Assembly (NCBI RefSeq): GCF_016595215.1
Contig: NZ_JAENHK010000010.1
Coordinates: 1,287,390 to 1,351,389 of the forward strand
Direction: 5' to 3'
Source of the DNA: Chryseobacterium paridis
GTDB taxonomy: Bacteria; Bacteroidota; Bacteroidia; Flavobacteriales; Weeksellaceae
Length of the DNA stretch: 64,000 nt
In this document: in pieces, positions 8,846 through 17,780 of the stretch
Position numbering within the stretch: position 1 is the first letter of the stretch
How the letters are laid out: every line of letters begins with the position of its first letter
Made by a program: the position numbers and the translations under genes
The notes under the pieces: model-generated
The model's database searches: none
The model's input: only the letters and a program-made list of their open reading frames with translations
Told to the model about the DNA's origin: nothing

Positions 8846-9460
8846 TTAAAACAAACCATTCAGTTCGACTTCAATTTTTTCCAGAATAAATCCGAAATCT
8901 TCGGGCTTTTCTACAAAATCTAAATCATCAACTTCAATAACGAGCAACTTCCCTTCTGTATAATTGGAAATCCACTTTTCATACTTTTGATTTAATTTTG
9001 AAAGATACTCAATGCTGATTGATGCTTCGTATTCTCTCCCTCTTTTGTAGATTTTTTTCACAAGATTAGGGACATCGGATTTTAGATAGATCAAGAGATC
9101 CGGAGCTGAAACAAAAGATTTCATCAAATTAAAAACATCTTGATAATTTTTAAAATCCCTGTCAGAAAGAAGATTCATATCATTTAAGTTTTCTGCAAAA
9201 ATATGTGCATCCTCATAAATGGTACGATCCTGAATAATGTTTTTTCCACTTTCTCTTATTTCCTTTACCTGACGAAATCTGCTTCCTAAAAAGTAGATCT
9301 GCAAAGCAAAGCTCCACTTGCTCATGTCTGCATAAAAGTCTTCCAAGTAAGGATTATGATCCACATCTTCAAATTGTGCATCCCATCCATAATGCTTAGA
9401 AAGCATGGTAGTAAGTGTAGTTTTTCCTGCTCCGATATTTCCTGTAACCGCAATGTGCAT
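8846..9460 (-). CDS. Deoxynucleoside kinase
   Basis: 204 residues. The P-loop GNIGAGKTT is at 7-15, FEDVDHNPYLEDFY follows as the substrate-binding segment, QDRTIYEDAHIF is the DRS-like motif, and a lid with KRGREYE arginines is near 140. This is the dNK/dGK-dAK family that phosphorylates deoxynucleosides for salvage. It stands alone, leftward, 42 bp from the next upstream gene. Confidence 0.9.
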   Translation of the reverse strand: MHIAVTGNIGAGKTTLTTMLSKHYGWDAQFEDVDHNPYLEDFYADMSKWSFALQIYFLGSRFRQVKEIRESGKNIIQDRTIYEDAHIFAENLNDMNLLSDRDFKNYQDVFNLMKSFVSAPDLLIYLKSDVPNLVKKIYKRGREYEASISIEYLSKLNQKYEKWISNYTEGKLLVIEVDDLDFVEKPEDFGFILEKIEVELNGLF

Positions 9461-9501
9461 ATTCTATTTCCCCTTAAGTTTAATAATATCTATGAAAATA
9501 A

Positions 9502-10485
9502 TTAAATACCAACAGTCTGAACTTCTGAAGTCTCTTCAATAAGCTTTTTTAGAGTATCTTCTGCAGGTTTCTCTACGTTTTGATCTTTGATAAACTTATC
9601 CTGAACCTTTTCTAATGATTTATCCTTTGGCTCAGTAGACTGTTCTACTGGCTTCTGTGCTGGTTCATCAATTTTTTTAGGTTCAGATTCAGGCTCAGCC
9701 TGCTGTTTGGCTTCTTTAATTTTTTCCAGGTTGTAAAGATAAAGGTTGTTCGCTTTGATTTCAAAATAAGAAAGTGTGTTTTTATCCACAATTTGTGCAT
9801 CAGGATCTTCAAAAATTTTCACCAAACCTTTCTCAGGAATATATTTAAGAATTGAATTCTTGGTGATAGCTAAAATATATTCATTCTCTCTTCTGAAGCG
9901 TTTCCCATTTTCTACAGGAATTTCAATAAGTTTTTCAAATTTTAAGCTGTAAATCCTAAAGTGCTTTCGCGTTAAGATATACACTTTATTTTCATAAACC
10001 AAAAGATCAGTAAGATCATCGAAACTGGCGTCAAAAGGATAGGAATTTATCGTTGTATCATTCCTGAAATTATACTGAATAAGACGTTTGGAACTTTCAT
10101 CCAACAACCATATTTGTTGAAGATCTTCTGCATACGCTATTTTTATAAATGCAAATTTCTGTTTAAAATCTATCCTTTGGATCTCATTAAGATTCTGATC
10201 AACAAATTTCAATTCCTGGGCATTTTCTGAAAATAACGGAACTGTTAGAGGGTTTTGAACACCTTGGATTTTGAAAGGAACAGTAAGCATCATTTTACCA
10301 ATTTGCTTTCCCAGAGAATCATATTTGGTTAAACTAAAATCCTTGTTTTTGTAGATATAGAGGTTTCCATAATCATCGGCAAACAGGTCTTTTGCTTCTT
10401 TTAATTTTAAAGTATCCAATGCCACAGCTTTCTGCGCAGAAAATGAGCAGAAAATGAAAGCGAATATTAATAGTAATAATTTCAA
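9502..10485 (-). CDS. Secreted beta-propeller-like protein with a charged Pro/Glu tail (unknown function)
   Basis: The longest frame begins at a TTG at 10527, but its first residues are encoded inside the hairpin at 10501-10525. A second TTG at 10483-10485 gives a clean signal peptide, MKLLLLIFAFIFCSFSAQ, and is the start chosen here (327 residues). The body has repeated four-stranded units such as LFADDYGNLYIYKNKDFSLTKYD, resembling a WD/NHL-type propeller. The last 80 residues are low-complexity, rich in E, K and P. It lies directly after the glutamine cyclotransferase gene. No function is assigned. Confidence 0.6.
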   Translation of the reverse strand: MKLLLLIFAFIFCSFSAQKAVALDTLKLKEAKDLFADDYGNLYIYKNKDFSLTKYDSLGKQIGKMMLTVPFKIQGVQNPLTVPLFSENAQELKFVDQNLNEIQRIDFKQKFAFIKIAYAEDLQQIWLLDESSKRLIQYNFRNDTTINSYPFDASFDDLTDLLVYENKVYILTRKHFRIYSLKFEKLIEIPVENGKRFRRENEYILAITKNSILKYIPEKGLVKIFEDPDAQIVDKNTLSYFEIKANNLYLYNLEKIKEAKQQAEPESEPKKIDEPAQKPVEQSTEPKDKSLEKVQDKFIKDQNVEKPAEDTLKKLIEETSEVQTVGI

Positions 10486-10500
10486 AGTTCGTTTTACTAA

Positions 10501-10525
10501 GATAGCGTCCCGAAGGAACGCTACC
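10501..10525. terminator. GC-rich imperfect hairpin, possible terminator or dispersed repeat
   Basis: GATAGCGTCCC and GGAACGCTACC pair around a GAA loop with two mismatches. It separates the cyclotransferase gene from the leftward propeller-like gene and is far richer in G+C than its surroundings. It argues against the upstream TTG start of the next gene. Confidence 0.55.
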
Positions 10526-10559
10526 AATTTAATACTTTATTTTAAAAGACAGTGCCTTG

Positions 10560-11582
10560 TTATTTAATGGCAACTTCATAAATTTTAGCCCAATTCTTAC
10601 CTGTCACCAACATATTGTCTCCTTTAAAAGCGATTCCATTTAATACATCATCACTTCCTTTGGTATTTTGTTTCGCTATATCGGTAAAATCAAATGTTCC
10701 TACAACTTCTCCATTAGCTGGATTGATTTTAAGAATAATAGGTTTTTGCCAAACGTTTGCATAAATAAACCCATTATGATATTCAAGTTCATTCAGTTGA
10801 TCATAAGCTTGAGCACTTCCTGCTACTGCAATATATCTAACCAGCTTTGATGGATCTTTTGGATCAAGGAAATACAATAATTTACTTCCATCTGAAGCAA
10901 TAAGATTTTTCCCATCATAAGTAAGGCCCCATCCTTCTCCTAACACATTAGGATAAGCAAACTCGGACAAAAGCTTTAAAGAACTTTTATCATAGATATA
11001 TCCTTTTTTACTTTGCCAGGTTAACTGATATACTTTATCACCAACAATGGTACTCCCTTCAGAAAAATCCTCCTGAGCCTGTTTTGTTGAAGCCAGAGGA
11101 GTTGTGGTACCCAAAGTATATTTTAGAATTTGTGAAGATCCGTTTTGCCCGTCACTTTCATAGATGGTATTTCCTTCTATCTGGAATCCCTGAACGAAAT
11201 TGGCAGGATTATGTGGATATTCCGCAATTATTTGGTAGGAAATATTTTTTTCAGGATTTTTTGCGAACACATTAATGGTTGCATCCTGATTTAAAGTTTG
11301 ACCTCCTTTAGTTTTGATGTTAAAAGTAACTGCATTATCTCCTAGTGTGAAAAATTTTGGATCTATAACTAAATTTGAGGTCTCCTTATCACCAAAACTG
11401 ATGGTTACACTTGCCGCATTGTCTGAAACCTCTTTAGGAAGCTCCAGCTTATCACCGAAATGATACCCCTTACTTTCCATTGAATTGTTATAATCGTTTA
11501 AACTATTCAATACTTTTTTATCATTGTTACAAGACGCCAACATCAAGACCGCTGCAAAACCAACTATTATATTTTTTTTCAT
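10560..11582 (-). CDS. Glutaminyl-peptide cyclotransferase (glutamine cyclotransferase family), lipoprotein
   Basis: 340 residues with lipobox MLASC (Cys18). After a 110-residue beta-rich N-terminal extension, the PF05096 propeller is recognisable: FVQGFQIEGNTIYESDGQNGSS, QLTWQSKKGYIYD, EGWGLTYDGKNLIASDGS, LNELEYHNGFIYANVWQ, and DVLNGIAF near the end. The enzyme class converts N-terminal glutamine to pyroglutamate. The family is certain; the Ig-like N-terminal part may anchor it or bind a partner. Confidence 0.85.
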   Translation of the reverse strand: MKKNIIVGFAAVLMLASCNNDKKVLNSLNDYNNSMESKGYHFGDKLELPKEVSDNAASVTISFGDKETSNLVIDPKFFTLGDNAVTFNIKTKGGQTLNQDATINVFAKNPEKNISYQIIAEYPHNPANFVQGFQIEGNTIYESDGQNGSSQILKYTLGTTTPLASTKQAQEDFSEGSTIVGDKVYQLTWQSKKGYIYDKSSLKLLSEFAYPNVLGEGWGLTYDGKNLIASDGSKLLYFLDPKDPSKLVRYIAVAGSAQAYDQLNELEYHNGFIYANVWQKPIILKINPANGEVVGTFDFTDIAKQNTKGSDDVLNGIAFKGDNMLVTGKNWAKIYEVAIK

Positions 11583-11617
11583 TGAATTTCTAAATATTTC
11601 CCCAAAAATAGCAAATT

Positions 11618-12001
11618 TTATTCCGTTGTACTAATTTCATTAGCGGGTTGACCAAATTGTAATATATACCCATTGTTATCATAAATAGCAAACTCCCGCA
11701 TATCCCATTCAAAGGTTTCTATTTCATAGCAAATTTCTGCCTTATCCTGTAATTCTTCCCATAGGTCATCTACATGATCAACATTAAAATAAAATGAACC
11801 GGTAAACCCTATTCCATTAAATTTTTCATGCTCATTAGGTTTTGAAAGCATGAACTCTACATCATCTTTGCGAATCGTTGCCCACTCCCATTCATCATTT
11901 CTTTCAATTAAAATAAATCCCAGAGTATGAAGGTAAAAACCTATAGTTTCATCAAGATTTTGCGTCCAAAGTATAGGACGAAGAGAATTGTATTTTACCA
12001 T
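11618..12001 (-). CDS. VOC / glyoxalase-bleomycin resistance family protein
   Basis: From the ATG at 11999-12001 the protein has 127 residues. An upstream start at 12040 would place its N-terminus inside the terminator hairpin 12023-12057 and is rejected. Sequence: LRPILWTQNLDETIGFYLHTLGF, then EWATIRKDDVEFMLSKP, then FDxxFR-like REFAIYDNNGYILQFGQ. This is a single VOC module, which normally dimerises. It may bind a small hydrophobic drug or act on a thiol adduct; the substrate is unknown. Confidence 0.75.
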   Translation of the reverse strand: MVKYNSLRPILWTQNLDETIGFYLHTLGFILIERNDEWEWATIRKDDVEFMLSKPNEHEKFNGIGFTGSFYFNVDHVDDLWEELQDKAEICYEIETFEWDMREFAIYDNNGYILQFGQPANEISTTE

Positions 12002-12022
12002 AACTTTTAATTTATAAAATAA

Positions 12023-12057
12023 AAACGCAAAGACACTCAATTTATGTCTTTGCGTTT
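12023..12057. terminator. Long palindromic terminator containing the AACGCAAAGAC repeat word
   Basis: AAACGCAAAGACA (12023-12035) pairs perfectly with TGTCTTTGCGTTT (12045-12057) across a 9-nt loop. It follows the leftward SRPBCC gene directly. The arm is the same word seen at 338-349, so a dispersed repeat supplies the terminator. Confidence 0.75.
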
Positions 12058-12059
12058 TA

Positions 12060-12488
12060 TTATTTATTTTCTACATATGATTTCAGGCTTTGTCTGATGA
12101 TAACATTCCAACCTTCTGTAAAATTTTCTTCCGAGAATCCTTCTCCCAGATCTTTGAAACGATCAACATATTCATGAGTCAGTTTAATGACCGTTCCCCC
12201 TTCTTTGGGATGAAGTTCCCAGGTAACAATAGTTTCAGCATCAGAAAACCCGGGATACGACCATGTATGCTTTAATTTTTCATTGATACGAAAGTCTAAA
12301 ATATGTCCGTGATGATGATATTTTTTCTCATCTCCAGGTTCATAGAAATTAAACTGCTTTTCAGGTTCCAATTCAAAATCGGATATATCGAAATACCAGG
12401 ATTTCATTTTTTCTTTATCAGTAAGTGCTTCCCAAACTTCATCAACTGATGCTTCTACTTTCTGTTCGACAATAATTGGACTGCTCAT
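12060..12488 (-). CDS. SRPBCC / AHSA1-like START-fold protein
   Basis: The ATG at 12486-12488 gives 142 residues (MSSPIIVEQKVEAS); the longer frame needs a TTG. The AHSA1 pattern is present: VDEVWEALTDKEKMKSWYFD, then HTWSYPGFSDAETIVTWEL, and a C-terminal helix with GWNVIIRQSLKSYVE. Such proteins bind hydrophobic ligands or assist Hsp90-type chaperones. It lies just downstream of the antiporter gene (27 bp gap). Confidence 0.8.
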   Translation of the reverse strand: MSSPIIVEQKVEASVDEVWEALTDKEKMKSWYFDISDFELEPEKQFNFYEPGDEKKYHHHGHILDFRINEKLKHTWSYPGFSDAETIVTWELHPKEGGTVIKLTHEYVDRFKDLGEGFSEENFTEGWNVIIRQSLKSYVENK

Positions 12489-12514
12489 TTTACGTATTTT
12501 GTTTGTTATCAATT

Positions 12515-14128
12515 TTATCCGTGGGTAAATCCGGTAATTTTCGCTTCATCAAAATCCAGTTGCATTTCTATTGTGCGCATCACATGATCATCAAATATCT
12601 TTTCCCTTTTCATACGGTGAAGTTCATTTCGTTGTGCCTGAATCACTTGTCTTAAAACATCTTTATTCTCATTCATGGCCGACACATAATCTCCTGTAGA
12701 AGCCATACACTGGGCTTTATCTGCCATCATCATCATTTCGTTTTCCAGTTTATGTTTTTGATGACGGACCAAACTATTTTTTTCAGCCAATTCCGAGAAA
12801 TCACTGTCTAATTTCTGTAAGGCTGTTTCTTTTAATTTCCTCATTAAAATCACTTCCTGTTTTTCCTCCGGTATTTCGCTTCCTGCATCGTCTATTTTTA
12901 ATAGCTTAAGAATAGGAGATAGCAATAACCCCTGTCCTACCAATGTGATCAAAATAATGACAAAAGTTACGAATAAAATAATATTACGGTGTGGAAACGC
13001 ATCACCATTTGGCAAAAATGCAGGAATAGATAATGCCGCCGCTAAAGAAACCACTCCTCTCATTGCTGCAAAACTTATAATAAAAGGTTCCCTCCAATCC
13101 GGTTTGGGGACTTTTAACCTTAGCTCTTTTGAGCATAGCCTTGGAAAATACATCAAAACGTAACTATAGATAATTCTAGTAAGAATAATTGCTCCTCCAA
13201 TCACTACACTATATAAAATACCTTCTGAGATCGTATATTCACTCATTGCTGCTACCACTATAGGTAATTCAAGACCAATAAGTATGAAAATAATGGTATT
13301 CATCAAAAAGATCAATACACTCCATACATTACCTGATTGGATTCGTGAGGTATGACTAAGATAGCAATGCGAATTATACGACATCAATAATCCCCCTGCC
13401 ACAACAGATAGAACTCCTGAAAAATGAAAATGCTCTGCCCCGACATACATGATATAAGGAACAATCAGTGTAATGATTGTATCAATATTAGAATTGGAAG
13501 GTATAATGCGAAGTAAAGCTCCGAAAAGGAAACCTACAGCAATTCCAATCGCAATTCCACCAACAGCCATCATGAAAAAGTCCTGAACAGCATCTCTGAA
13601 AATAAACTGTCCGGAAATGACAGCCGCCAATGCAAATTTGAAAACAATTAAACTCGACGCATCATTAATGAGACTTTCTCCCTCAAGGATACTGGTGATC
13701 TTTTTAGGGATCTTCATATTTCTCAATACTGAAGTTGCAGCGACTGCATCGGGAGGAGAATTCACGCCACCCAATAAGAAGCCCATTGCTACAGTAAGCC
13801 CTGGAATAATAGATGATGATAAATATGCCACCACTATTGAGGTGAGAAAAACCAATCCGAAGGCCATAGAAAAAATTTGTTTTCTCCATTTATGAAAATC
13901 CTGCCAGGAGGTAAACCATGCGGCTTCAAATAAAATAGGAGGAAGAAAAATAAGAAAAACCAAATCAGGTTCTATTTCAATATGAGGCATTCCCGGAATA
14001 AAACTTATCAATAGTCCTGCGATGACAAGAAAAATAGGATAAGCGACTTTGAGCTTCTGCCCGATCATTACCAATATCATCACAGACAACAACACTGCGA
14101 TTGATATTATTACGTAATTGTGAATCAT
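12515..14128 (-). CDS. CPA1-family Na+/H+ antiporter (NhaP-like)
   Basis: 537 residues: about 12 membrane helices followed by a cytosolic tail of 130 residues rich in K, E and M. CPA1 motifs are visible: FLPPILFEAAWFTSW, GGVNSPPDAVAATSVL (ion-binding Asp) and EGESLINDASSLIVF (Asn-Asp pair), then AMRGVVSLAAALSIP. It exchanges Na+ or K+ for protons at the inner membrane. The tail probably senses pH or cations. It heads a leftward group with the SRPBCC gene. Confidence 0.9.
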   Translation of the reverse strand: MIHNYVIISIAVLLSVMILVMIGQKLKVAYPIFLVIAGLLISFIPGMPHIEIEPDLVFLIFLPPILFEAAWFTSWQDFHKWRKQIFSMAFGLVFLTSIVVAYLSSSIIPGLTVAMGFLLGGVNSPPDAVAATSVLRNMKIPKKITSILEGESLINDASSLIVFKFALAAVISGQFIFRDAVQDFFMMAVGGIAIGIAVGFLFGALLRIIPSNSNIDTIITLIVPYIMYVGAEHFHFSGVLSVVAGGLLMSYNSHCYLSHTSRIQSGNVWSVLIFLMNTIIFILIGLELPIVVAAMSEYTISEGILYSVVIGGAIILTRIIYSYVLMYFPRLCSKELRLKVPKPDWREPFIISFAAMRGVVSLAAALSIPAFLPNGDAFPHRNIILFVTFVIILITLVGQGLLLSPILKLLKIDDAGSEIPEEKQEVILMRKLKETALQKLDSDFSELAEKNSLVRHQKHKLENEMMMMADKAQCMASTGDYVSAMNENKDVLRQVIQAQRNELHRMKREKIFDDHVMRTIEMQLDFDEAKITGFTHG

Positions 14129-14203
14129 TTATTTATGATTTTATGTATTAATATTAAGTTAGAAATCTAAATAAATTTTCTTTGTCATTGTGTGTTTATT
14201 ATT

Positions 14204-15208
14204 TTAAAGAACAATATTGTTCTTTGGGGTAATTGCTGGCGGAAGATCAGATTCATCCAGCATATCTCTCATATCAATCTCTATTGTACGACTGATCTGC
14301 GTGATAGGAACATCGTTTGCGCTTCCTTCAAAAGGATTTACAGATGCTTCCCCTACATTATCCAATGTATGAAAACACCAGGTTACCAAAAGTGAAAACG
14401 GAATATTAAACCATATGGTAATCCCTTGCAGCAAAGTCCCCTCTCCTAATTTATCAAATTCTTTCAGCAATCCAAAAGGCACAAAGATGATGAACAATAA
14501 TAACAAATAAGTAGTAATAGAAGAGAAATTCCGGGGATAAGGAAAGTTCTTAATTCTCTCTGCTTTTCCCTGATCATCCGTAAACTTGACCAGCTGTTGA
14601 TTCACTTGCGTCCATTGAAAATCATTGATTTCTCCTTTAGCATAAGCATCAGACAGCTGTTTACTTTGCTCGGCCATCAACTGAGTTGCTCTGTTTTTCT
14701 TGCTTAGAATATATTGAAGTTCGTTGTCAGAAAGATATTTTTTCAGTTCATCATCCAATTTGGAAAGCCTTTCCGGAATATCATACTTTTTTGAATACTC
14801 ATCAAATTGTACCGTATTCATATTCTCCCATGTTCTGGGTTCTCTAAGCTGAAAACGTAGTGCTGTTAACCATGCATAATGACGCAGGAACATCTCTTTT
14901 ACTTTAGCGGGGTCTTTTTCTGAAAGCGAATCTCTCAGAATATATCCAAAACTACGGCTATTATTAATGATAGAACCATAAATCTGTCTTGCTTCCCAAA
15001 GTCTGCTATAGCTGGCGTTATTTTTAAATCCAACAATAAATGCTACTGCTGTCCCCATAATAGCGATAGGTTGCCACGGAAACGAAACAAACGTTAATCC
15101 GAAATGATAAAGTGTAGTAGGAATCGCAGCCAAAATCGCAAGGACATAGATGCTTCTTCTTGTCCACATTATAAATTCGCGTGCTCCAAATCTTTTTCCT
15201 GAGTGCAT
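14204..15208 (-). CDS. Bestrophin family anion channel (UPF0187)
   Basis: 334 residues. The family start, SGKRFGAREFIMWTRRSIYVLAILAAIPT, is followed by the conserved block FIVGFKNNASYSRLWEARQIYGSIINNSR, then LLLLFIIFVPFGLL and a C-terminal NPFEGSANDVPITQISRTIEIDM segment. Bacterial bestrophins are pentameric channels; characterised homologues pass anions or, in Klebsiella, cations. It is preceded by a DUF2490 porin-like gene. Confidence 0.9.
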   Translation of the reverse strand: MHSGKRFGAREFIMWTRRSIYVLAILAAIPTTLYHFGLTFVSFPWQPIAIMGTAVAFIVGFKNNASYSRLWEARQIYGSIINNSRSFGYILRDSLSEKDPAKVKEMFLRHYAWLTALRFQLREPRTWENMNTVQFDEYSKKYDIPERLSKLDDELKKYLSDNELQYILSKKNRATQLMAEQSKQLSDAYAKGEINDFQWTQVNQQLVKFTDDQGKAERIKNFPYPRNFSSITTYLLLLFIIFVPFGLLKEFDKLGEGTLLQGITIWFNIPFSLLVTWCFHTLDNVGEASVNPFEGSANDVPITQISRTIEIDMRDMLDESDLPPAITPKNNIVL

Positions 15209-15226
15209 AAGTGTTTTGTGTTTATT

Positions 15227-15901
15227 TTACTTTTTATTAAATGGTATATTATTATAAAAACCAATCTGGATTTGCCCGCGATTCTTGTTTTCCTGAATCT
15301 GATTCATATAACCGGCTTCGATCCTCAGATTTTTATTGATGACATATCCTAATGCTCCATATACCCTGTTTCTATCAAAGGTCGGGCTATTGAAGTTAAG
15401 GAATATCTCATTATAAACTGAAGCATAAAAGGTCTTCGGAAGCATTTCCTTGTTATTGATCGGAATATTAAGCCCCAGAAAATATCGGAATCTCATTCTG
15501 AAATCATCTTGCAGAAAACGCTCCTCCAATCGATAACGATGCTGAAGATAGATCCTTCCAAACTGCTGTTTAGTAATAAACTGCTGGAAAATCCTGTGTT
15601 CGATATTTTCCTTTTTCTCACCGTTTACATAAGGCTGACTCAAAACAAATCCATAACCTAATAAAACATTGTTATTATTTTCGGATAGGTCATATCCAAT
15701 CCCTGTCCGTATCAGAAGTTGCTCCAGATCTCCTACTGCATCGAAATTACGATACTGGATCTCATTATGCCAGTTCCATTTTTTATTGATTTTATTATTT
15801 CCAAAATACATATACCAGGCTCCTAAGTCATTTTTCTGAGCAAATGAAAATGTTGTTGCTAAAATAAAAATGACTAAAGCCACCGACCTTACAATCTCCA
15901 T
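15227..15901 (-). CDS. DUF2490 outer-membrane beta-barrel-like protein
   Basis: 224 residues with a signal peptide ending TTFSFAQ. DUF2490 landmarks: LGAWYMYFGNNKINKKWNWHNE, alternating amphipathic strands (LLIRTGIGYDL, FQQFITKQQFGRIYLQHRYRLEERF), and the ending IQIGFYNNIPFNKK. The strand pattern suggests a small outer-membrane barrel. Function unknown; 18 bp upstream of the bestrophin gene, so probably cotranscribed. Confidence 0.75.
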   Translation of the reverse strand: MEIVRSVALVIFILATTFSFAQKNDLGAWYMYFGNNKINKKWNWHNEIQYRNFDAVGDLEQLLIRTGIGYDLSENNNNVLLGYGFVLSQPYVNGEKKENIEHRIFQQFITKQQFGRIYLQHRYRLEERFLQDDFRMRFRYFLGLNIPINNKEMLPKTFYASVYNEIFLNFNSPTFDRNRVYGALGYVINKNLRIEAGYMNQIQENKNRGQIQIGFYNNIPFNKK

Positions 15902-15933
15902 ATTAATCTTCTTCGTTTACTTGTTATTAGATT

Positions 15934-16359
15934 TTAATTTGCCTGACCAATTTCCAAAGTGTCAAACTTCCCTTCACTGTTGATATTAAATTTAAAAAAT
16001 GTTTTAAAGTCCCCCCAGCTTTCCGTATGAAACTGCCCGTAAATTGTCTTTCCATCATTTTCAATCTTATCGATTGAGGTAAACTTTTCATGTCCACAGG
16101 CATCTTTGATGAACTTTTTAAAATCTCTTGGATTTCCGTCGTCATATAATTTAGCATCTCCGGTAAAGAAAGAAGTAAAAGTTTCTGCATCACCACTCTG
16201 CCAGGCATCAAAAGCTTTTTTAACCGTTTCGTTTAGCTTTGTTGTATCCATATTATTTTTTGTCTGTTGTTGAGTTTCAGTTAATTTTTTAGAATCATTT
16301 TTTTGTGCGCATGCTGAACACATTGAAAATATGATCAGCAAATAAGGGATTTTTCTCAT
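15934..16359 (-). CDS. SnoaL/NTF2-like lipoprotein
   Basis: 141 residues with a lipoprotein signal (SMCSAC). From residue 40 the protein shows the NTF2/SnoaL fold: ETVKKAFDAWQSGDAETFTSFFTGDAKLYDDG, then a beta-sheet ending SEGKFDTLEIGQ. Such domains bind small molecules or act as cyclase-like enzymes. Its ATG overlaps the stop of the upstream membrane-protein gene (ATGA), so translation is coupled. Confidence 0.7.
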   Translation of the reverse strand: MRKIPYLLIIFSMCSACAQKNDSKKLTETQQQTKNNMDTTKLNETVKKAFDAWQSGDAETFTSFFTGDAKLYDDGNPRDFKKFIKDACGHEKFTSIDKIENDGKTIYGQFHTESWGDFKTFFKFNINSEGKFDTLEIGQAN

Positions 16360-16706
16360 GAGAATTTAAATGGATAATTTAAGAAAATAATAAGAAGATT
16401 CAAACCCATGAAAGGAAGTTCTATTAATGCCCCTTTTATATCTCCATGAAAAAGCTCAAGGCACATAATTAACAATATTGTTCCCGCCATCAAAAAATTT
16501 CCCCAGACGAAAGTCTGTGGAATTACAATCATTACCGCACTGACCAAGGTTACTATTCCTAAAATCATAATTGCGGTATTACTCATTCCTAATTTCCCTA
16601 GCATTTGTATCATTTCCAGCTTTCCGGAAATCATGGCTAAGCCTTGTTTAAAACCCATGTACACTGCTATAACAATCAATGCAATGGTTAGTATTTTTAC
16701 AATCAT
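16356..16706 (-). CDS. Four-helix small membrane protein (DoxX-like)
   Basis: 116 residues made of four hydrophobic segments (about 2-18, 42-60, 65-83, 93-112) with short polar links and the GLAMISGKLEMIQMLGKLGM segment seen in DoxX-like proteins. The assignment is by architecture and weak motif resemblance. It overlaps the next gene by 4 bp. Confidence 0.55.
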   Translation of the reverse strand: MIVKILTIALIVIAVYMGFKQGLAMISGKLEMIQMLGKLGMSNTAIMILGIVTLVSAVMIVIPQTFVWGNFLMAGTILLIMCLELFHGDIKGALIELPFMGLNLLIIFLNYPFKFS

Positions 16707-16731
16707 AAAGTGTGTTTTTTATTATTACAAT

Positions 16732-17130
16732 TTATTGAGAAGGAATATGTTCTACCAAAATATTATTCTTTTTATTGTCAAAATAAGTACAAGTCATCTC
16801 GTTTAAATCCATTTCCCAACCTCTAATTCCATTTTCGGCGCAATCCTTACAAAAAGTAAGGTAATCTGTTCCTCCTTGCTGATGCAGTTTCAATCTTGTT
16901 TTAAAAAGATCCAGATTTAAAGTTTCAGAAATAGACAAAGTATTGTATTTACTTCCCGTTTGAACCGACTGATTCTCCTTATCGAAATATTCTGTATTTC
17001 CATCGGAAACATAAGCCGTATAATGAGAAACTCCTTTTTCTTTAATTGCTTGAATATACTTGGGAAAATCGGCACCGCTTTTTACTTTTTGGTGCTCTGC
17101 TTTAATTTCATCGATCGTAAATTTCATCAT
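16732..17130 (-). CDS. DUF1398 family protein (YbcV-like)
   Basis: 132 residues; a second ATG at 17127 is equally usable. The family pattern is clear: FPKYIQAIKEKGVSHYTAYVSDG, then FKTRLKLHQQGGTDYLTFCKDCAENGIRGWEMDL, then MTCTYFD. Homologues include E. coli YbcV, of unknown function. It heads the cotranscribed group running to 15934. Confidence 0.75.
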   Translation of the reverse strand: MMKFTIDEIKAEHQKVKSGADFPKYIQAIKEKGVSHYTAYVSDGNTEYFDKENQSVQTGSKYNTLSISETLNLDLFKTRLKLHQQGGTDYLTFCKDCAENGIRGWEMDLNEMTCTYFDNKKNNILVEHIPSQ

Positions 17131-17233
17131 GTATTTTTATTATTTTACTAAAATAAGAATTTCAAATTTTACTTTCTAGAAATCAATTCTATTTAAATTA
17201 AAAAAACCAGGAGTGCAAATGTATAATAAAATG

Positions 17234-17264
17234 AAAACCGACAGGATAGCCTGCCGGTTTTTTT
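17234..17264. terminator. Hairpin terminator after the PhnB-like gene
   Basis: AACCGACAGG and CCTGCCGGTT pair around ATAG with one mismatch, followed by an eight-T run on the plus strand and A-rich sequence on the other side. It lies downstream of the leftward gene 17295-17744. Confidence 0.7.
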
Positions 17265-17294
17265 TACCTATATTTCGTATACAAAATATGAATA

Positions 17295-17744
17295 TTATGG
17301 ATGAACCTGAGCTTTTGCAGGATCATCATAATTTACCATCCAATTGATTCCGAATTGATCCGTAAACATTCCAAAATATGCTCCCCAGAAAGTATCAGCC
17401 AAAGCCATAGTCACATGACCACCTGCTGATAATCCGTTGAATAATTTGGTAGCCTCATCTTTTGATTCTGCATTGATCGAAATTGACATATTATTTCCTG
17501 CTTTGAACTGAGAAGCCCACTCTTCACCGGTATCACTTCCCATCAATACTGTTTCCTTAGAAATAGGAAGAGATACATGCATAATTTTATCTTTGTCTGC
17601 TTCAGGGGTTTCTTTTCCTTCCATTGGAGGCATTTCTCCAAAAGTTCCTATGTAAGGATATTCACCGCCAAAAACCGATTTGTAAAAATCAAATGCTTCT
17701 CTGCAGTTTCCGTTGAATGTTAAATAAACGTTTACTGATGCCAT
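17295..17744 (-). CDS. PhnB-like VOC family protein
   Basis: 149 residues: YLTFNGNCREAFDFYKSVFGGE at the start, DKIMHVSLPI in the middle and MALADTFWGAYFGMFTDQFGINWMV at the end. This is the 3-demethylubiquinone-methyltransferase-like (PhnB) branch of VOC proteins. Catalytic role unknown. It is upstream of the hairpin at 17234 and follows an SRPBCC gene; such pairs are common in flavobacterial genomes. Confidence 0.8.
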   Translation of the reverse strand: MASVNVYLTFNGNCREAFDFYKSVFGGEYPYIGTFGEMPPMEGKETPEADKDKIMHVSLPISKETVLMGSDTGEEWASQFKAGNNMSISINAESKDEATKLFNGLSAGGHVTMALADTFWGAYFGMFTDQFGINWMVNYDDPAKAQVHP

Positions 17745-17780
17745 ATTTTTTTAAGTTTAGTTAGTTTAATTTGTACGTAC

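Noticed and set aside
11618..12040. Longer N-termini for the VOC, SRPBCC, SusC and AraC genes
   Set aside because: Each needs a TTG or lies in a terminator or repeat, while an ATG at the family start is available downstream.
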